A DNA stretch of 64,000 nt from Bacteroidales bacterium (GCA_017962445.1 JAGCVI010000018.1:62001-126000), one strand, 5' to 3'. Positions 17,470-27,479 are shown, numbered from the stretch's first letter. A program made the numbers and translations. Notes: generated by a model from the letters alone, not told the origin.

Positions 17470-17742
17470 TTATAAATCCAAATATTCTTCCATGATTTTT
17501 TGAAGTGGGTATAATACCTCCTTCTCAAAATCCTCAATATCGTTGCATAACGGAGGTATTTTTTCCTTGTCTTCAGTAAACTCTTCGTTGTACTTTTGGA
17601 ATTGAGGATCTTTCCAGTCTTTTGCGACCGTTTCCATAGCAGATTCCGTTCTGCTTAATTGTTCTTTCAATCCATCTACTGTTTCAAGTAAATTGTCACG
17701 CAGTCGTTGAACAGTCTCAGGACTATTAATCATCGATGCCAT
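17470..17742 (-). CDS. WXG100-like small helical hairpin protein (first copy)
   Basis: 90 residues, two predicted helices around the turn KDWKDPQFQKYNEEF. Helix 1 (SPETVQRLRDNLLETVDGLKEQLSRTESAMETV) resembles the start of WXG100 proteins, and the Trp-Lys-Asp turn is a known variant of Trp-x-Gly. It begins 7 bases after the ATPase stop. The pairing of two different ~90-100-residue hairpin proteins is the pattern of EsxA/EsxB-type heterodimers. Similarity to its downstream neighbour is limited to the Trp turn and the spacing. Confidence 0.72.
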   Translation of the reverse strand: MASMINSPETVQRLRDNLLETVDGLKEQLSRTESAMETVAKDWKDPQFQKYNEEFTEDKEKIPPLCNDIEDFEKEVLYPLQKIMEEYLDL

Positions 17743-17749
17743 AATATTG

Positions 17750-20700
17750 TTATTTATACGGTTTAAACTTAATCATGATATTTCTGTCTTGGTCAAAATA
17801 GTATGCCCTGTACTTTGATGAGGGTCTGTTAATAACATAAAGTCTGTTGGCCACTGATGAATTATTCATCAATTTGATGGACTCATTCTCAGAGGACACC
17901 TGCAATACCACACGATAAGTAAAGCACGGCACAACCGAACCAATACGCAGCAAATTATCCAATTTGTCCACTTGCAACATAGTAAACACTCCCATTGCTG
18001 GCCCTTGTCTTAAAATATACTCTAACAACTGTCCTTCTTCAGATGTCGATGTTCCTGTACGCCCACCTTTTTCAAACACTGTTGCCAACTGGAATGCAAA
18101 GAATGAAAGGTAAATATGTGATAGCTTTCTTGTATTATCCTCTTTACGAGCATCAATTTCGTTCTTAACCTCAGAAAGAACAGACTTTACTTCTGACACT
18201 TTTTCTATTATTGTCACAGGGAATGGCATACCTGCAAAGTTCTCTGCTGGCAACGAATATTGAGGGTCTGTTGGTCGAATAAAATTGAACAAATAGAATC
18301 GTGCACTATCTTCTGTATGGAATAGTGTTGTAGATAGTGATGCATGTAGCAAAATATTCTGTGCCACATCTTTCTCACCGCCAATTACAAGAATGTTATT
18401 TGAAGTTTCTTTTCTCAGCACAGCGCAAACATCAGTTTCTGAAATGGATATAGACTGTCCAAATGATACAGGAACTTCGTTGGGCAATTCCTGCGTAGTC
18501 ATATATTTCTTTGGTAAACGTCGTTCTTTGAAGTCTGGTAAATCATTACCTCTAAAGACTAAAAGATTGTTTTTTTCATAACCTTGATCTTTTGCTTTTA
18601 TGCACAAGTCATCAACAAGTTTTTCAATTTCATTCAACGGCAAGAAAAACCCTTGTGCCTGCTTATTCGCATAAGCAGCACCAGATTCCGCATTATATAT
18701 ACATTGACCTGTTTTCAAGTTTGGCATAACATTTCCCTGATAGTTTGGTATTAGTGCAGCGAAGTCGTTAGGTGCACTCTTAAACACCACTCTATTGGCA
18801 ATTAAATCTTTAGGAAGCACAGACGAGGAAGGGATTTTTTGGGTTGCAAGAATCAGGTTGATACCGAATTTACGATATTCCTGTATAATAATATGAATAA
18901 TACTGTTTGCTTCTTTACTGATGTTATCATTATCTATTTCAAATATTTTTTGAAATTCATCAATAATCACAAACAATCTCGGCATTAGAGCATTAGGATT
19001 CTTTTTTCTATACTGAACAATACTGGTCACCTCGTTTTCGCGGCACAGAGTCATACGCCTTGCGCCCTCTTCTTTCAACTCCCTCAAAACACTCAATCCA
19101 AATTCTCGTTCTGCCTCTGGTGCAATAACGCGAGCATGTGGTAGATTGTGCTTGGCATATACATTAAATTCGACACCCGAAAAATCTAACAAATATAACT
19201 GCAACTCTTTGGGCGAATAGTGCGTCACGGCACTGGCAATTATAGTATGCAAAAATACGCTCTTTCCTGATCCTGGTATACCAATAACCACCGCGGAGTT
19301 TTGCCCACTTTCTTGTGTAATCTGAAGAGAAGTTGTCTTCATGTCAGACGACATGCCAAAAGGCAAGTCAATACGATTTGCGCTTTGCCCAGTCCACCAT
19401 TCTTTACTCGGAAGCATATAATCGGTGTAATTCAACACTGTATCTGTCTTAACTTCCATAGTCTGATTAACATACTTGACAACATTATCCATACTGTCTT
19501 TTGACAATATGTCGTATTCAAGCCAGTGATTTTTCACGGAATAACCGCTCGACTCCTCTTGTGTAATCAGATTAACTGTTTCGCAATGAACTCCTTTTAT
19601 GGCATTCTGCAAATTACTGAACCTTTTAAGCATATCCTCAGAGCCATTAACTGCTCCATCATTCACCATCACAATAACAGAGACCCCTGCTCGCGGTCCA
19701 TTACGCATTATATCAGCAAGTCTTAACCAAACCTCACCCCCGTATCCTATTGGAACATCTTTCAAAATAAGCACATGAAATGACTCTTTATTACTTTTTT
19801 CTTTATTGTATTCTGAAAGATTTGATATGTCACCTTTGAGTAGGTTTTGGATAATATTTTCAACATGAATAGACAGTTTAGCAATCTGTCTTGAAAAGTC
19901 ATCACTTCGGGTAATAACTTGGAAAATGTTTTTGTTCAAATTCTTAAACACATTGCCTGTGCCATCCATTTCATGAAAATCGACCATGTGGACATGAACA
20001 CCTCCATTGGGGGCAGACATCATCATTCGACAAACAAGAGTATTAACAACATCATAACAAGTTTTTCTTTGTTGTTCTCCGTATACAAACATCAGATCAC
20101 CTCCACAGAGTGTGTGTACATACGTCCTTATTTTCAAAGGAACATTCTCTTGGAAAAGTACAAAATTCAAAACATCCTCGCCAAGATACATTGTATTTTG
20201 AATATCCTGTACCAAAACTTTTTGTTCGCTCCACACCTCGGAATCTGCAGTTGCTAATTCAAAGCGATTAGGATAAAACGGAGGATTTTTATAATAAAAT
20301 GTTTCTATAACAGAACTGACGTCCGATATAACCTGCCGCTTGATTTGTTCATACAAATGCAAATACAGCTCTTTCCTATTCTCAACTTCTTTTATTGAAG
20401 CCACCATCTCCACATCCGAGTGCTGTGTAACCAACCTGTATTGGTATGTATTGTTCAGTTTTTTAATATCCTCATTGTATTCCTCAGACAAAAAAACACA
20501 CTCCCTCTCAATGTCATTCAAAACACCAACTATCTGAGCACAATCAGTCTGATACTGATCCAATAACACATCAAACAATTCCTCTGAATACTGTTTTGAC
20601 AGATGTTGACTTCTAACAAAACAGCGTGATTCTTTCAGTTGAATAATTAGCTGATTTATAGTTTTAGAATGATCCGCGAAGAACTTTTCTGTATCTTTTT

Positions 20701-21028
20701 TGAAGTTGTAAAATACTGAATCATTTTGTGGTATTTCATTCGATACCTTTTCAGGCATTTTATCTACACTATCGTCATGCTTGCTAATGATTTTTTCATA
20801 CCAATCAGAAATGACAGTCGTTACTATCACAACCCTATCCTTTGGTGTAATAGCTCTTTTCCCGACGACTCTTCGTCCATTTACAAAGGTACCGTTGCTA
20901 CTGTTTAAATCCTCTATCTCATATTTACCAGGTTCAATTTCATAAATGCGAGCATGTTCGCGCGAAGCCAAATCACTTTTTACAACAATGTCGTTTTCTG
21001 ACCGTCGTCCTATTGTAAGAATTTTCAT
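17750..21028 (-). CDS. FHA domain - FtsK/SpoIIIE ATPase, EssC/EccC-like
   Basis: 1092 residues. Residues 1-75 are a forkhead-associated domain (IGRRSENDIV, LASREHARI, LNSSNGTFVNGR) able to bind phosphothreonine. Residues ~110-270 are coiled coil. A first FtsK-like domain (~290-500) lacks a Walker A. The second has Walker A GIPGSGKS (Lys589), the FtsK core LLDFSGVEFNVY, and Walker B FVIIDEF (Asp690), and should be active. A third degenerate domain starts at NNILVIGGEKD. One FHA plus three tandem FtsK domains with downstream WXG100-like genes is the plan of the type VII ATPases EssC and EccC. I see no membrane helix, unlike those proteins, so a separate membrane partner would be needed; none is encoded beside it. 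A TAAATTTG -7 box lies ~100 bases upstream. Confidence 0.88.
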   Translation of the reverse strand: MKILTIGRRSENDIVVKSDLASREHARIYEIEPGKYEIEDLNSSNGTFVNGRRVVGKRAITPKDRVVIVTTVISDWYEKIISKHDDSVDKMPEKVSNEIPQNDSVFYNFKKDTEKFFADHSKTINQLIIQLKESRCFVRSQHLSKQYSEELFDVLLDQYQTDCAQIVGVLNDIERECVFLSEEYNEDIKKLNNTYQYRLVTQHSDVEMVASIKEVENRKELYLHLYEQIKRQVISDVSSVIETFYYKNPPFYPNRFELATADSEVWSEQKVLVQDIQNTMYLGEDVLNFVLFQENVPLKIRTYVHTLCGGDLMFVYGEQQRKTCYDVVNTLVCRMMMSAPNGGVHVHMVDFHEMDGTGNVFKNLNKNIFQVITRSDDFSRQIAKLSIHVENIIQNLLKGDISNLSEYNKEKSNKESFHVLILKDVPIGYGGEVWLRLADIMRNGPRAGVSVIVMVNDGAVNGSEDMLKRFSNLQNAIKGVHCETVNLITQEESSGYSVKNHWLEYDILSKDSMDNVVKYVNQTMEVKTDTVLNYTDYMLPSKEWWTGQSANRIDLPFGMSSDMKTTSLQITQESGQNSAVVIGIPGSGKSVFLHTIIASAVTHYSPKELQLYLLDFSGVEFNVYAKHNLPHARVIAPEAEREFGLSVLRELKEEGARRMTLCRENEVTSIVQYRKKNPNALMPRLFVIIDEFQKIFEIDNDNISKEANSIIHIIIQEYRKFGINLILATQKIPSSSVLPKDLIANRVVFKSAPNDFAALIPNYQGNVMPNLKTGQCIYNAESGAAYANKQAQGFFLPLNEIEKLVDDLCIKAKDQGYEKNNLLVFRGNDLPDFKERRLPKKYMTTQELPNEVPVSFGQSISISETDVCAVLRKETSNNILVIGGEKDVAQNILLHASLSTTLFHTEDSARFYLFNFIRPTDPQYSLPAENFAGMPFPVTIIEKVSEVKSVLSEVKNEIDARKEDNTRKLSHIYLSFFAFQLATVFEKGGRTGTSTSEEGQLLEYILRQGPAMGVFTMLQVDKLDNLLRIGSVVPCFTYRVVLQVSSENESIKLMNNSSVANRLYVINRPSSKYRAYYFDQDRNIMIKFKPYK

Positions 21029-21405
21029 ATATGTATTTTTTATCTTTTTCGAACTATCCTAATATTAATCGACTTTATTTCAATGAAAGACACATTGTAA
21101 AACAACTCGTGTCATTTTTGACTGCAAATTTACACATTTTTTCCATACTAAAACTTTTTACAGCAACACTAATTCACAAGCACGTACAAACCAACAATTT
21201 AACTATATAATATTTTTTTAATAATCATTATTCATCAACGTTATAACACTCATATCTCAATAAACTTGACACCTTATCCAATAAAAAAATTAGAAATTCT
21301 TAGAACTTTAATGGAGTCTAATTATCCAAAACCACTTATTTTTTTTATGTAATAGGGGTTCACAACTCCTTCTTTTGTTTTTTCCCCCATCAAGTTGTAA
21401 ACAAA
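21029..21405 (-). promoter_or_regulatory. AT-rich upstream region of the FHA-FtsK operon
   Basis: About 375 bases without a gene. The minus-strand TAAATTTG at 21125-21132 fits the -7 element TAnnTTTG; no exact TTTG sits 19-21 bases further up, so the promoter call is partial. The rest is very AT-rich with no other structure that I recognise. Confidence 0.4.
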
Positions 21406-21435
21406 GCGGGGTGGACGCACCTGCATCCACCCCGC
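21406..21435 (-). terminator. Intrinsic terminator of the DUF2723 gene
   Basis: GCGGGGTGGA and TCCACCCCGC form a perfect 10-bp GC-rich stem with a 10-base loop, 28 bases after the stop of the gene at 21464-25459; on the minus strand it is followed by TTTGTTT. Confidence 0.85.
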
Positions 21436-21463
21436 CGAGGGATTATGTCAGTTTAGTAAATGA

Positions 21464-24400
21464 CTACTTTTTTGCCATATCCTCCTTTGCCATCTGGACA
21501 AACATATTCACCTGCTTTGCGACATCCTCAAACTGCGGGTCGTTGAGGAGTCGGTCCATATTTGCCAGTCTTTCTGCATAGGCTCTGTTGGCAATGAAAC
21601 TATCCTCTCCCTTTTGAGTCAGAGGTGCAACGCCAATCATGCCATTACCAAGATTACTCGGCAAGCTAACATGCTGACGAAGGACAAACATCTGAATCAT
21701 TCCTCGCAATGCATTCTGAATCTCTTTTTCATTGGGAGTTGCCTCTTTATTCAGACTGACAAATCTGCCATAGTAGTAATCAAAGAGTTCACACAATGCA
21801 AGATATCCGCCCTCCTGACCCATATATTTTGCGCTTGCATAGACAACCAAAGGATCGGCACCCAAGTTGTCCAGTAAAGCCTCATAATCTATCGGGAAAT
21901 CATCTATAGCTTTAAGTTTGTCAGCATTTTTGGAGTCTGCGGCAATGAAAGCTTTTTCTCCAGCCTCAGTCAACCTTGCACCTGTGCTCATAAGACCCAA
22001 GAGGTGGCTTACATCAAACCCATCTCTGCCAAGCTTTATCAAAACAATCCTATTTACAGCTTCTGTGATCTTATGCTTGACATCTTTGGCCTTGTCCTTG
22101 TATTTCTCGAACTGTTCATAGTATTTAAGGTCCTGAGCATGCTTGTCAAACATATCGCACAGAAGAGTGTAGGCTTCAACCTGTTGGTCGGCAGCCGCGT
22201 AAGCAAAAACGCCGAACCAATCATAGTTATCGACCGGGAAATTCTTCTTGGGGAAATACTTATCACGAATCTCTAACAGAGCTCGTGCCGACTTGACATC
22301 GCCATTCATAGCGTTCTGGTATGCCAGCAATGCAAAATTCTGGCTCTGTGCCATACCCATGTTCTGGCTTATCGGGTCAACATAGATGTCACTGTTAAGA
22401 TTACCCCATTCCAGTGCTTTGTACTGTCCGTCCTTGTCTTTCATACCTTTGAGGTAGTAGTCCGTAGTGCGATCAGTGTACTTAGAGAAGCGTCCACCAC
22501 CGGTCGGATACGGAACAAGCAAAGAAACCATACCATCGTCAACACTATAGCGATCGACAACAGGGAAAACATCCTTGATATAGCCTACATTCATAATATT
22601 GATGTTACGCTCGAATTTGTTAGTACCCAAGATATCGAGCATCATCAATTGGTTACGATAGAGGCCCCAGAATCTTCTATTGTAATCCTTTTCATCGACT
22701 TTTATATCAAACTCTATAACATTTGACATTGAAGCAGCCTGTTCACTGGTTATAACACCATTAGCAACAAGTTTTTTCTTGTCAAGAGTTATTTTGAACT
22801 TGTTGGTCGGCAAGAAAATCATCTTATCCGCCGACAAATCCGAACCACGAGTATATTTCTCGGGATTATTTTTCACAAGTTCAAGAGCATCGGTTACTTC
22901 CATTCGAACAACATTGCCGAGAGCATCTCTTTCTCGCATGTCAATATATTCCGACTCTGGTATGTATGGTTCGCCATTTTGATCCCTTACTACAACAGGC
23001 TTATCTGTTTTCAGTAACCTGAATGCGAACTGATCTTTTCCGATACCATACATTTCCTTAGGCAATGTGAACGGCAGCGGGTCTGATTCATAGACCTTGT
23101 TGTAAAGCTGCTCCACATACCAATGCATGCCAGAGAGAGTATAGTTGAGGATTCGCACATCGGTACGGAAACCTTCAACCTCCTGAATGTACCACAGCGG
23201 GAAAGTATCGTTGTCACCGAATGTGATAAGGACACTGTTTTTATCCAGCAAGCCGAGGTAGTTCTTGGCGAAGTCGCGTGCAGCGTATTTCTCAGAGCGG
23301 TCGTGGTCGTCCCAGTTCTCGGCAGCCAATATTATCGGCACACTCATCGAAAGAACAAAGGCCAACGGCAAAGCCACCTTCTGCGGAATCTTCACAAAAG
23401 CAAGAATTGCCAGTACAACACCTATCATTGACAGGATGAACCATGCCCCATTGCCAATCAATCCTAAAAGCATGCAGGCTGCAGCGGCAATAAGGTAGCC
23501 ATTGCGTTCTTTCTTCTCAAATTTGGTCGTTAGCCAGTCGTACAATGCATACACACCGAGGCCTATCCAAACCGAGAAGAAATAGAACGAACCAACAAAG
23601 GCGTAGTCACGTTCACGAGGCTGATGCGGCGGCATGTTCAAGTATATGGCGATTGCAATACCCGTCATAAAGAACATGATGAAGGTGACGAAGGCATCCT
23701 TGCGGTTCTTAATGCAATGGTAAATAAGACCTATCATACCAAGCAGCAACGGCAGCATGAAATACTTGTTGCGTGCCTTGTTGTTTGCGAGATAGTCGGG
23801 CAGGTTATCCTGCGGTCCGAGACGATGCTCGTCAACAAACTTGATACCCGAAATCCAATGGCCATCAGTGTAGTTAACCACAGGCTTACCGCCTACGTTG
23901 TCATAATAATGGCCCTGTATGTCATTCTGACGACCGGCAAAGTTCCACATGAAGTAGCGCCAATACATCCAGCCCATCTGGTACTGGTTAAAGAACTTCA
24001 TGTTCTGGCCAAACGAAGGCTTTCCTTTGGTTGGTGCCTTGCCAGCCCAGAACTGGTAGAACGTCGGATGATGCCTTCCTGAACTTGCGTCTGCACTATA
24101 CATTCGCGGGAAGATACCACAATGCTTCTTGTCGTATACAGGTTTTTGAGAGTATGCGGCCAACTTGTACATGTCGCGGCCTTCCTTGTCGCTAGTACGT
24201 ATGTATTTAGGGTAATCATCCTCATATGACACCGGAGCGCCAGCCGTATAGTACGGTCCGTAAAGGAACGGGGTCTCACCATACTGCTCACGGCCAAGGT
24301 AAGCACGCATGGCCACAGCGTCCTTGGGTGCGTTCTCGTTAAGCGGCGTGTTGGTGTTGGCACGGATAACGAGAATAAAGAACGTGGAGTAACCGATGAC

Positions 24401-25459
24401 AAGCATCAGAAAACTCATCAGCGAAGCGTTGACGATAGCTTTGTTCTTGCCTCTGATGATAAAGAACGCAGCAGCACCGAGCATCAACAAAACGAAGAAG
24501 AATCCTAAGGTGAAGTTGCTCACACCAATCTTCACAATGAGGAGTATCAGGAATGCCACAGCAAGAAAAACAATATTGAGAGTCTTGGTCGGCTTCTTGA
24601 GGTTGGAATTGTTCCACACGCCCCATACAATGAAAAGAGCAATGAGCAGGAAGTAGAAGAATGTACCCGAGTTGAATCCCAGATGCAGGTTGTTGACGAA
24701 GAAGACATCAAAGTCTGACGAGAGGTTGACAATGCCAGGTATGATGCCCCACAACACAATAGCCAGAAGTGCAAGCGATATGGCACCACTGATAATGAAA
24801 CCTTTCAGGGTTGTCTTGGGATACTTCTTGAAATAGACCACATAGACGATAGCGGGAATCGTCAAGAGGTTCAAGAGGTGGACACCGATTGCTATACCGA
24901 CAAGGAAACTGATGAGAATAATCCACCGCAACGAGTGCTTGTCGTCGGCCTGCTCGTCCCATTTCAGCACAGCCCAGAACACGACAGCCGTGAAGAACGA
25001 GGACATGGCGTAGACCTCACCTTCGACAGCCGAGAACCAATAGGTGTCGGTGAAGGTATAAGCCAAAGCACCCACAACACCCGAGGCAAATACAGCCCAC
25101 ACCTTGGTGTTGTTGAGCGAAAGATCTTGAAGTTTAAGCAGTTTCTTGCCAAGCAGGGTAATGGTCCAATAGAGGAACATGATTCCCAGACCGCTGCAAA
25201 CAGCCGACATGATGTTGACAGCCTGCGCTGCATGGTATGGGTCGGTAAACAGGGTGAAGAGCCTACCGAAAATCTGGAAAGTCGGTGCTCCAGGAGGGTG
25301 TCCTACTTGAACTTTGTAAGCAGTGGCGATGTATTCGCCACAGTCCCACCACGAGGCTGTTGCCTCGGCAGTCATAATGTACACCGCACAGGCTATGATG
25401 CCTATAAGCCAGCCTATGGCGTTGTTCACTAAGTGATACCGTTTTTGTGTGTCATTCAT
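21464..25459 (-). CDS. DUF2723 (TMEM260-like) multi-pass membrane protein, putative protein O-glycosyltransferase
   Basis: 1331 residues. The N-terminal half has a dozen or more hydrophobic helices; the start carries the family signature ASWWDCGEYIATAYKVQVGHPPGAP with acidic Asp39 and Glu42, as in the DUF2723/TMEM260 family of GT-C fold enzymes, some of which O-mannosylate proteins in animals. Residues ~680 onward are extracytoplasmic (PPHQPRERDYAF, then ENWDDHDRSEKYAARDFAKNY and ITFGDNDTFPLWYIQ, both conserved in Bacteroidota members), and the C-terminus is helical and TPR-like. Acceptor and donor are unknown. It follows arcA by 36 bases and may be co-transcribed, though the functions are unrelated. 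Confidence 0.9.
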   Translation of the reverse strand: MNDTQKRYHLVNNAIGWLIGIIACAVYIMTAEATASWWDCGEYIATAYKVQVGHPPGAPTFQIFGRLFTLFTDPYHAAQAVNIMSAVCSGLGIMFLYWTITLLGKKLLKLQDLSLNNTKVWAVFASGVVGALAYTFTDTYWFSAVEGEVYAMSSFFTAVVFWAVLKWDEQADDKHSLRWIILISFLVGIAIGVHLLNLLTIPAIVYVVYFKKYPKTTLKGFIISGAISLALLAIVLWGIIPGIVNLSSDFDVFFVNNLHLGFNSGTFFYFLLIALFIVWGVWNNSNLKKPTKTLNIVFLAVAFLILLIVKIGVSNFTLGFFFVLLMLGAAAFFIIRGKNKAIVNASLMSFLMLVIGYSTFFILVIRANTNTPLNENAPKDAVAMRAYLGREQYGETPFLYGPYYTAGAPVSYEDDYPKYIRTSDKEGRDMYKLAAYSQKPVYDKKHCGIFPRMYSADASSGRHHPTFYQFWAGKAPTKGKPSFGQNMKFFNQYQMGWMYWRYFMWNFAGRQNDIQGHYYDNVGGKPVVNYTDGHWISGIKFVDEHRLGPQDNLPDYLANNKARNKYFMLPLLLGMIGLIYHCIKNRKDAFVTFIMFFMTGIAIAIYLNMPPHQPRERDYAFVGSFYFFSVWIGLGVYALYDWLTTKFEKKERNGYLIAAAACMLLGLIGNGAWFILSMIGVVLAILAFVKIPQKVALPLAFVLSMSVPIILAAENWDDHDRSEKYAARDFAKNYLGLLDKNSVLITFGDNDTFPLWYIQEVEGFRTDVRILNYTLSGMHWYVEQLYNKVYESDPLPFTLPKEMYGIGKDQFAFRLLKTDKPVVVRDQNGEPYIPESEYIDMRERDALGNVVRMEVTDALELVKNNPEKYTRGSDLSADKMIFLPTNKFKITLDKKKLVANGVITSEQAASMSNVIEFDIKVDEKDYNRRFWGLYRNQLMMLDILGTNKFERNINIMNVGYIKDVFPVVDRYSVDDGMVSLLVPYPTGGGRFSKYTDRTTDYYLKGMKDKDGQYKALEWGNLNSDIYVDPISQNMGMAQSQNFALLAYQNAMNGDVKSARALLEIRDKYFPKKNFPVDNYDWFGVFAYAAADQQVEAYTLLCDMFDKHAQDLKYYEQFEKYKDKAKDVKHKITEAVNRIVLIKLGRDGFDVSHLLGLMSTGARLTEAGEKAFIAADSKNADKLKAIDDFPIDYEALLDNLGADPLVVYASAKYMGQEGGYLALCELFDYYYGRFVSLNKEATPNEKEIQNALRGMIQMFVLRQHVSLPSNLGNGMIGVAPLTQKGEDSFIANRAYAERLANMDRLLNDPQFEDVAKQVNMFVQMAKEDMAKK

Positions 25460-25495
25460 AATATCTTGATTTACTTTTTTTTGTTTTCCAATTAA

Positions 25496-26758
25496 TTACC
25501 ATTGAACTGAATCGCGATTGACGGGCATTGTCATGCAGCGGGCACCGCCACCGGCACGGGGCAGCTCACTGGCTGCAAAGGTAACCACGCAACGATTGTA
25601 GTCGTCAATGCTGACACGACCTTCGGCAACATCCTCGGCCTTGAGCACTGCGAAGCCGGCCTTGTCGAGGGCATCAATAGTATGGCTGTTGCGACGGTAG
25701 CCTATGACCTTGCCGGGAGCGAGGGCGAAGAAGTTGGCGCCGCTGTGCCACTGCTCGCGCTGCTGCATCCACAAGTCGTCACCGCCACAGAAGACAGGCT
25801 CCATGTCGAGTCCTACATGCTTCAATGCCTCGAGCATGTCCTTGCAGTCGTGGTAATGAATCTTACCGTTGTCTATTTCAATCCAAGTGGTTGATTTTCC
25901 AGCAAACTCAGCCGTCTTGCGAAGCATTGGCTCGTACATCATGCAGCGGTCGCGGTCGAGGAAAGTGTAGACCATGTCGAGATGTATGAACGATTCCGGC
26001 TCGAGCGGCAACTGCTGGACAATGATGTTGAATTTGGGTCTGTCCTTGAAGGTTTGTGCTAGAAACTCTATACCCTTGGCGTTGGTGCGGATACCTTCGC
26101 CGATGCAGAGCAGGTCGTCGCGACCAATCTGCACATCGCCACCTTCGGTGCGTGCCGAATGGTTCCAATCCTGCGCGTTGATTGTCTCACAACCAAAGCC
26201 GTGCTTAAATATGCTCTTGTATATCAAGTTCTCGCGTTTGCGGACATCGAACGACATAGAGTTGACAAGCACCTTGTCGTACACCGACGACGAAGCGTCA
26301 CGGGTGAAGAAAAGATTGTAAAGTGGACGCAGCACATAGCGACGAGAGGCGAACCGTTCTGGGTCTTTGCCCTCTCGGTAACGGAAGCCCTCAATCAGCT
26401 CGGAAGCAAGAGTCTTGATATCGTGCGACATCAGTTCGTCTACAAGGTATTCACAGTCCTCCATCTTGCAACTCTGAGTAACGAGCGAATTGCAGAGGTC
26501 GTCGTCTTCGAGCAGCATCTCCAATACGTCCTTGACGTAGAACACATTCGTCACTTTCTCAAACACACCGCAGAAATAACGATATTCCTCGTCAACAATG
26601 GATTTGTTAAGGATGTCACTATATAAAGCCTCGGCAGCATTCTGCGGAGTCATCCGCTCTATCTCTATACCGGGACGATGCAACAAAACAGCGTTAAGCC
26701 GTCCGATTTCAGAACTTACATTGACGTTAATTTTTGTCTTATTCTCAAAGATTCTCAT
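25496..26758 (-). CDS. arcA: Arginine deiminase
   Basis: 420 residues, the usual length. It converts arginine to citrulline and ammonia. The GDVQIGRDDLLCIGEG segment, His259 in HLDMVYTFLD, the Asp-bearing GGDDLWMQQREQW and the nucleophile Cys408 in GGARCMTMPVNR are all in place. The start VNVSSEIGRLNAVLLHRPG matches the family. No arcB or arcC lies beside it, so the citrulline must be used elsewhere. A TATATTTG -7 box at 26836-26843 is ~80 bases upstream. Further on, aguA belongs to the same guanidino-modifying superfamily but acts on agmatine. Confidence 0.95.
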   Translation of the reverse strand: MRIFENKTKINVNVSSEIGRLNAVLLHRPGIEIERMTPQNAAEALYSDILNKSIVDEEYRYFCGVFEKVTNVFYVKDVLEMLLEDDDLCNSLVTQSCKMEDCEYLVDELMSHDIKTLASELIEGFRYREGKDPERFASRRYVLRPLYNLFFTRDASSSVYDKVLVNSMSFDVRKRENLIYKSIFKHGFGCETINAQDWNHSARTEGGDVQIGRDDLLCIGEGIRTNAKGIEFLAQTFKDRPKFNIIVQQLPLEPESFIHLDMVYTFLDRDRCMMYEPMLRKTAEFAGKSTTWIEIDNGKIHYHDCKDMLEALKHVGLDMEPVFCGGDDLWMQQREQWHSGANFFALAPGKVIGYRRNSHTIDALDKAGFAVLKAEDVAEGRVSIDDYNRCVVTFAASELPRAGGGARCMTMPVNRDSVQW

Positions 26759-26835
26759 ATAAAAAATATAACCTCACACTTTATCTCCCTATCATACAAC
26801 GAGATTGAGAGCATAAAGCACAAATACCAAAAGTG

Positions 26836-26843
26836 CAAATATA
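26836..26843 (-). promoter_or_regulatory. Possible -7 element of arcA
   Basis: TATATTTG on the minus strand fits TAnnTTTG; no exact -33 TTTG was found at the proper distance. Confidence 0.4.
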
Positions 26844-26894
26844 CACTTTTTTAGGGAATCTGCCTGATTTTGTTAAAAAAATCGCTGAAAAGGA

Positions 26895-27479
26895 CTATTC
26901 AAGCACATAGGAGATTGGTGTCTTCCGATATCCTTCCTCGCCGAGGATCGGGCTTAAGAATCCGAACATCGGCTCAGCCATATTGATAACCACGTGGCTG
27001 GGGTCGGGGAATGTAGCATCGGCACCACGGTCAATATACTTCAGTTCATGCGTCAAGAGATTTGCTGTGAACACAACGGTTGCCGTAGTGTAGTCGGTCT
27101 CCGGAGCACGGTTCTCAGCGGCAAAGGCGGCAAGAGTGCCAGAACAGGTCCAATCTTGTATTGCACCGACAATGAGCAACTTGGTATCGCAGTATATGCC
27201 GTTATCACCGCCGAACAACACCGAAGTGGTCAACGTCTCCAGATCATAGATATAGCACGACGGAGTGCGACTCTTCTCGAAATAATAGATGTAATGGTTG
27301 GTATCGTCTATTAGGGTTGCAATGACAACCTTGTCGGACGGGAGATATTTTATATAATCTTCAGCAACCTGGCTGTAGTATTCCAAATCAGTGACAGAAT
27401 CCTCATCCACCACCTCTTCCTGCTGGAGCGGCGGTGGAGGTGCAACAGGCGACGGACGGTTCAAAAAGAAGATTGCCAT
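26895..27479 (-). CDS. Unknown protein, probably membrane-anchored at the N-terminus
   Basis: 194 residues from ATG 27479. I do not recognise the family. After a proline-rich stretch (RPSPVAPPPPLQQ) the body looks like a small beta-rich extracytoplasmic domain (DKVVIATLIDDTNHYIYYFEK, YIYDLETLTTSVLFGGDN). The frame stays open for about 24 codons upstream of the ATG and there encodes a hydrophobic helix (INIPIVSAVATLSAISMAIF) that would make a good membrane anchor, but the only upstream starts are non-canonical (ATT, ATC, ATA). Either a rare start codon is used or the annotated ATG yields a protein with half a helix. It lies 97 bases downstream of the protease gene, on the same strand. Confidence 0.65.
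   Translation of the reverse strand: MAIFFLNRPSPVAPPPPLQQEEVVDEDSVTDLEYYSQVAEDYIKYLPSDKVVIATLIDDTNHYIYYFEKSRTPSCYIYDLETLTTSVLFGGDNGIYCDTKLLIVGAIQDWTCSGTLAAFAAENRAPETDYTTATVVFTANLLTHELKYIDRGADATFPDPSHVVINMAEPMFGFLSPILGEEGYRKTPISYVLE

Noticed and set aside
15908-21028. Conjugation or phage packaging as the role of the FtsK-like ATPase
   Set aside because: No relaxase, Tra, terminase or integrase genes nearby, and the FHA plus small hairpin proteins fit export better; not fully excluded.
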